Of a DNA stretch of 64,000 nt, positions 61,546-64,000 are shown piece after piece. Made by a program: the position numbers and the translations under genes. Every line of letters begins with the position of its first letter. The first letter of the stretch is position 1. The notes beneath the pieces were generated by a model, which saw nothing but the letters and a program-made list of their open reading frames with translations, made no database searches and was not told the origin of the DNA. Source of the DNA: CAWDMC01 sp963803295 (GTDB lineage: Bacteria; Acidobacteriota; Terriglobia; UBA7540); contig CAWDMC010000010.1 in the NCBI GenBank assembly GCA_963803295.1, positions 372,001-436,000 on the forward strand. The letters are read 5' to 3'.

Positions 61546-62997
61546 CTATCGGGCGCTGGACCGCACTGCCTCCTGGTAGACCTCCACATATCGCGCCGCC
61601 GAGACTGGCCATGAGAAGTCCTGGCGCATGCCGTTCTCCACCAGTCTTCTCCAAACCTCCGGGGAGCGATAGTAGCAATCGACGGCGCGCCAGATGGCAG
61701 CGATCAGGGCCTCGGGAGTGTAGTCTGAAAACTTGAAACCGGTTCCGTTCTCGCCGTCAAAGTCCTCAATGGAATCGTCCAGGCCGCCTGTCGCCCGTAC
61801 CACTGGCACCGTTCCGTATTTCAAGCTGTACATCTGATTCAAGCCGCTGGGTTCATAACGCGAAGGCATGAGGAACATGTCGGACCCGGCTTCAATCTGG
61901 TGGGCCAGGGCGTTATCGTATTTGATCCGCACCAGGAACTTCCCTGGATAGCGCTCCGCCATGCCGCCAAAGAACGTTTCGTAAGTCGGATCTCCCGTGC
62001 CCAGCGCCACCACGTAGACTGCTGCACCCATCAATTGCTCCACGATACCGGCGATGAGGTCAAAGCCCTTCTGCTTGTCGAAGCGCGACACGATGCCGAT
62101 CACCGGACGATCGAGTTCCGGCGAGGCCACACCCATAGATCTGAGCAAGGCCTCTTTGCAGGTGCGCTTTCCAGTGAGGTCCTCGGGCCCGTAATTCGCC
62201 GCGATCAGTTTGTCAGTGGCGGGATTCCAAGCCTCGTAGTCCACACCATTCAGGATGCCACGAAGGCGGCCGGAGCGGCGACGCAAAACACCATCCAGAC
62301 CGAAACCGAAATCGGGAGTCTGAATCTCCTCAGCGTACTTTCTGCTTACTGTGGTGACGAAGTCCGAAAACTCGATGCCGCCCTTCAGGTAATTGACCTT
62401 ACCGAAAAACTCCAGCCCCTGCCGGTTAAACAGACGGTAGTCGAGCGATGCTCGGAACAACACCTCGGAGGTGAAAAGCCCAGGATAACCAAGGTTATGA
62501 ATTGTGAAGACCACCGCGGTCTTCGCGAAAAACAGGTCGCGGCGGTACATGCTCCGCAGGTAAGCCGGAACCGGCGCCGACTGCCAATCGTGGCAGTGGA
62601 TGACATCAGGCGCGGGCGCCGACCGCTTCAAGAACTCCAGCGCGGCCATCGAGAAGGCGGCGAAGCGCACAGGATTATCCGGGTAGTCGACCCCTCTTTC
62701 CTGGTAAAGGCCCTGCCGATCGAAAAACTCCGGGGCATCGACCAGGTAGTGCTCAACCCCGTTGTCGGTGCCACCGTCTTGAATCGAGGCAAAATGCCAA
62801 CCCGAAGCCAGCGGGATAGTTATGCTATGGCCCCCAGGTACCACTCCGCCCGGCTGTGTCCCGCGGTAGCGCGGGATGATCACCTGCACCTGATGGCCGC
62901 TGCCGGCTAAGGCTTTGGGAAGCGCGCCCACCACGTCCGCCAGGCCGCCGGTTTTCGAATACGGCACACATTCGGAGGCGACAAACGCAATCTTCAC
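61546..62997 (-). CDS. glgA: Glycogen synthase (ADP-glucose type)
   Basis: 483 residues from a GTG at 62997 with GAGGAGAA upstream. GT5 family: the ADP-glucose-binding KTGGLADVVGALPKAL motif near residue 15, HCHDWQSAPVPAYL, VVFTIHNLGYPGLF, then the C-terminal GT-B domain with PVIGIVSRFDKQKGFDLI, SRYEPSGLNQMYSLKYGTVP and RATGGLDDS. Makes alpha-1,4-glucan. No other glycogen genes in the window. Confidence 0.96.
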   Translation of the reverse strand: MKIAFVASECVPYSKTGGLADVVGALPKALAGSGHQVQVIIPRYRGTQPGGVVPGGHSITIPLASGWHFASIQDGGTDNGVEHYLVDAPEFFDRQGLYQERGVDYPDNPVRFAAFSMAALEFLKRSAPAPDVIHCHDWQSAPVPAYLRSMYRRDLFFAKTAVVFTIHNLGYPGLFTSEVLFRASLDYRLFNRQGLEFFGKVNYLKGGIEFSDFVTTVSRKYAEEIQTPDFGFGLDGVLRRRSGRLRGILNGVDYEAWNPATDKLIAANYGPEDLTGKRTCKEALLRSMGVASPELDRPVIGIVSRFDKQKGFDLIAGIVEQLMGAAVYVVALGTGDPTYETFFGGMAERYPGKFLVRIKYDNALAHQIEAGSDMFLMPSRYEPSGLNQMYSLKYGTVPVVRATGGLDDSIEDFDGENGTGFKFSDYTPEALIAAIWRAVDCYYRSPEVWRRLVENGMRQDFSWPVSAARYVEVYQEAVRSSAR

Positions 62998-62999
62998 AA

Positions 63000-63366
63000 T
63001 TTCTCCTCAGGATCCTTTTGGGTTCGGGTGGCAGCGCGCGGATTTTTCGACTGATCCTTAGATAAATACGGTAAAAGAAAATAGGAAGGCCGTCAAGGAA
63101 GGGATCAGGGGGGGATCGACCGGAAAATCGAATCGATCTGTGGGCGGAACACGTACGCCAATCATTTCGGGCATGTTTGCACTTTTTGCGAGCCCCGAAG
63201 GGGCGACCTGTCTCAGCCCAGGCTAACGGCCTGGGTCGGACGGCCGATTTAGTCCTTCCCGGGCCGAGCCCTGAAAGGGCGTACTATTGAGCGTTACAGA
63301 TCATAGTGACGGCTTTAGCCCCTTTGGGGCTGAGCACCGGGTAGCCCAGAGAACAGAGGATTTGTC
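63000..63366. other. Divergent intergenic region with three short hairpins
   Basis: Between glgA and rsmA starts. Palindromes GCCCCGAAGGGGC (63192-63204), CCCAGG/CCTGGG (about 63217-63235) and GCCCTGAAAGGGC (about 63271) lie in a row, and a GCCCCTTTGGGGC-type one occurs at about 63318. Similar 'AGCCCC-AAGGGGC' repeats are common intergenic REP-like sequences in soil bacteria. No gene supported. Confidence 0.5.
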
Positions 63367-64000
63367 ATGCCGGGGCCAACTCGCCGGCCGCCAAAGCTCG
63401 GACAACACTTCCTCGCGGATCGAAGTTACCGCGAACGCGTGGCGGCAGCAATACCGGTGAAGTCCGACGATCTCGTGATTGAAATCGGTCCGGGCGAAGG
63501 CGCCCTCACCCACCTTCTTGTGGAGCGAGGGAGCAAAGTTGTGGCCGTCGAGGTCGATCAGGACCTCGCGGCAAGACTCCGTGCTGGTTTTCCAGGCGAT
63601 CCGCAACTCGAGATCCTGTGTGCCGATGTCTTGACGACGGATCTTGCCGCGATCTGCCGGCGGCAGGGTACCGACCAGTGCGTTGTCTTCGGCAACCTGC
63701 CCTATTACATTACCTCGCCCATTCTGCATCATCTTTTCGCGGCGCACAGCAGCATCCGCGCCATGGGTCTGATGATGCAACTGGAAGTGGCGCACCGGTT
63801 GACGGCTCAACCCGGCAACCGCGATTACGGTTATCTCAGCATACTGACGCAGATCCACTCGGAGCCACGCCGGCTCTTCACCATCCCACCGGGAGCGTTT
63901 TCGCCGCCGCCCAAGGTCCAGTCGGCCCTGGTGGATTTCCGCATGTCGCGAAAATTCCCTTCCTGGAGTGACGGAGATCTCGGCCGGTTTCTGGAATTCG
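63367..64000 (+). CDS. rsmA: 16S rRNA (adenine1518/1519-N6)-dimethyltransferase, 3' part outside window
   Basis: Start ATG 63367 (MPGPTRRPPKLGQHFLAD). Methylates two adjacent adenines in the 3' hairpin of 16S rRNA during small-subunit maturation. Visible motifs: KLGQHFLADRS, SAM-binding VIEIGPGEGALTHLL, acidic loop VAVEVDQDLAA, motif IV NLPYYITSPILHHL, and FSPPPKVQSALVDF. About 211 codons are present; the family has about 270, so roughly the last fifth is missing. Also known as ksgA. Confidence 0.97.
   Translation, partial: MPGPTRRPPKLGQHFLADRSYRERVAAAIPVKSDDLVIEIGPGEGALTHLLVERGSKVVAVEVDQDLAARLRAGFPGDPQLEILCADVLTTDLAAICRRQGTDQCVVFGNLPYYITSPILHHLFAAHSSIRAMGLMMQLEVAHRLTAQPGNRDYGYLSILTQIHSEPRRLFTIPPGAFSPPPKVQSALVDFRMSRKFPSWSDGDLGRFLEF

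Noticed and set aside
63301..63858. 185-codon minus-strand frame opposite rsmA
   Set aside because: Shadow of rsmA, whose motifs are complete in the plus strand.

Overview
The window most likely comes from an Acidobacteriota chromosome, probably class Terriglobia. The basis is family content rather than a marker gene: a large Oar-like TonB-dependent receptor with a carboxypeptidase-like N-terminal domain, an ASPIC/UnbV repeat protein, winged-helix/TPR regulators, Rhs loci whose core ends in a conserved SLNRYAYALNNPTT-type block, and dispersed REP hairpins with Y1 (RAYT) transposases. No rRNA, tRNA or CRISPR array was seen.

Layout. 1-6.8 kb (minus): a fatty-acid beta-oxidation operon in the order fadN-esterase-DUF1326-fadA-fadE (fadE runs off the window). 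7.2-9.1 kb: a PpiD/SurA-type chaperone. 9.2-23.0 kb: an accessory island on the minus strand. It holds one long but decayed Rhs gene plus three further Rhs C-terminal 'tip' modules, each followed by a different small, mostly membrane-embedded protein that is a candidate immunity gene. It also contains RAYT transposase relics, two MITE/REP elements and an ISL3-family insertion. 23.7-33.2 kb: a signalling block with an NtrC-type response regulator, sensor kinase, polytopic membrane protein, GAF/HD-GYP protein, STAS anti-anti-sigma factor, RsbW-like kinase and a secreted HELSE-motif protein. 33.5-46.3 kb: mixed housekeeping genes (lipid kinase, haem/copper-type secreted protein, YdjM, MutS, aspartyl protease, TPR regulator, AMMECR1, PgsA). 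46.5-51.1 kb: a TonB receptor split by an IS1595-family element. 51.6-54.3 kb: a cobalamin-type radical SAM enzyme followed by a protein carrying six EP-x-H motifs. 54.4-64 kb: DUF488 (frameshifted), ackA, small ORFs, purA, glgA and the start of rsmA/ksgA.

The most notable points are: (1) the Rhs tip/immunity array; (2) in that array, the ISL3 copy sits inside a toxin tip, and removing it computationally restores the frame to a stop that overlaps the next gene's ATG by 4 nt; (3) the radical SAM/EPxH-repeat gene pair, which may be an undescribed peptide- or protein-modification system; (4) two CRP-type palindromes (TGTGA-N6-TCACA), one between the TonB receptor and the radical SAM gene, the other centred between two divergent small ORFs. 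Frameshifts are concentrated in the accessory genes while long housekeeping genes are intact. That favours real decay over poor sequence quality, although single-base assembly errors cannot be excluded.
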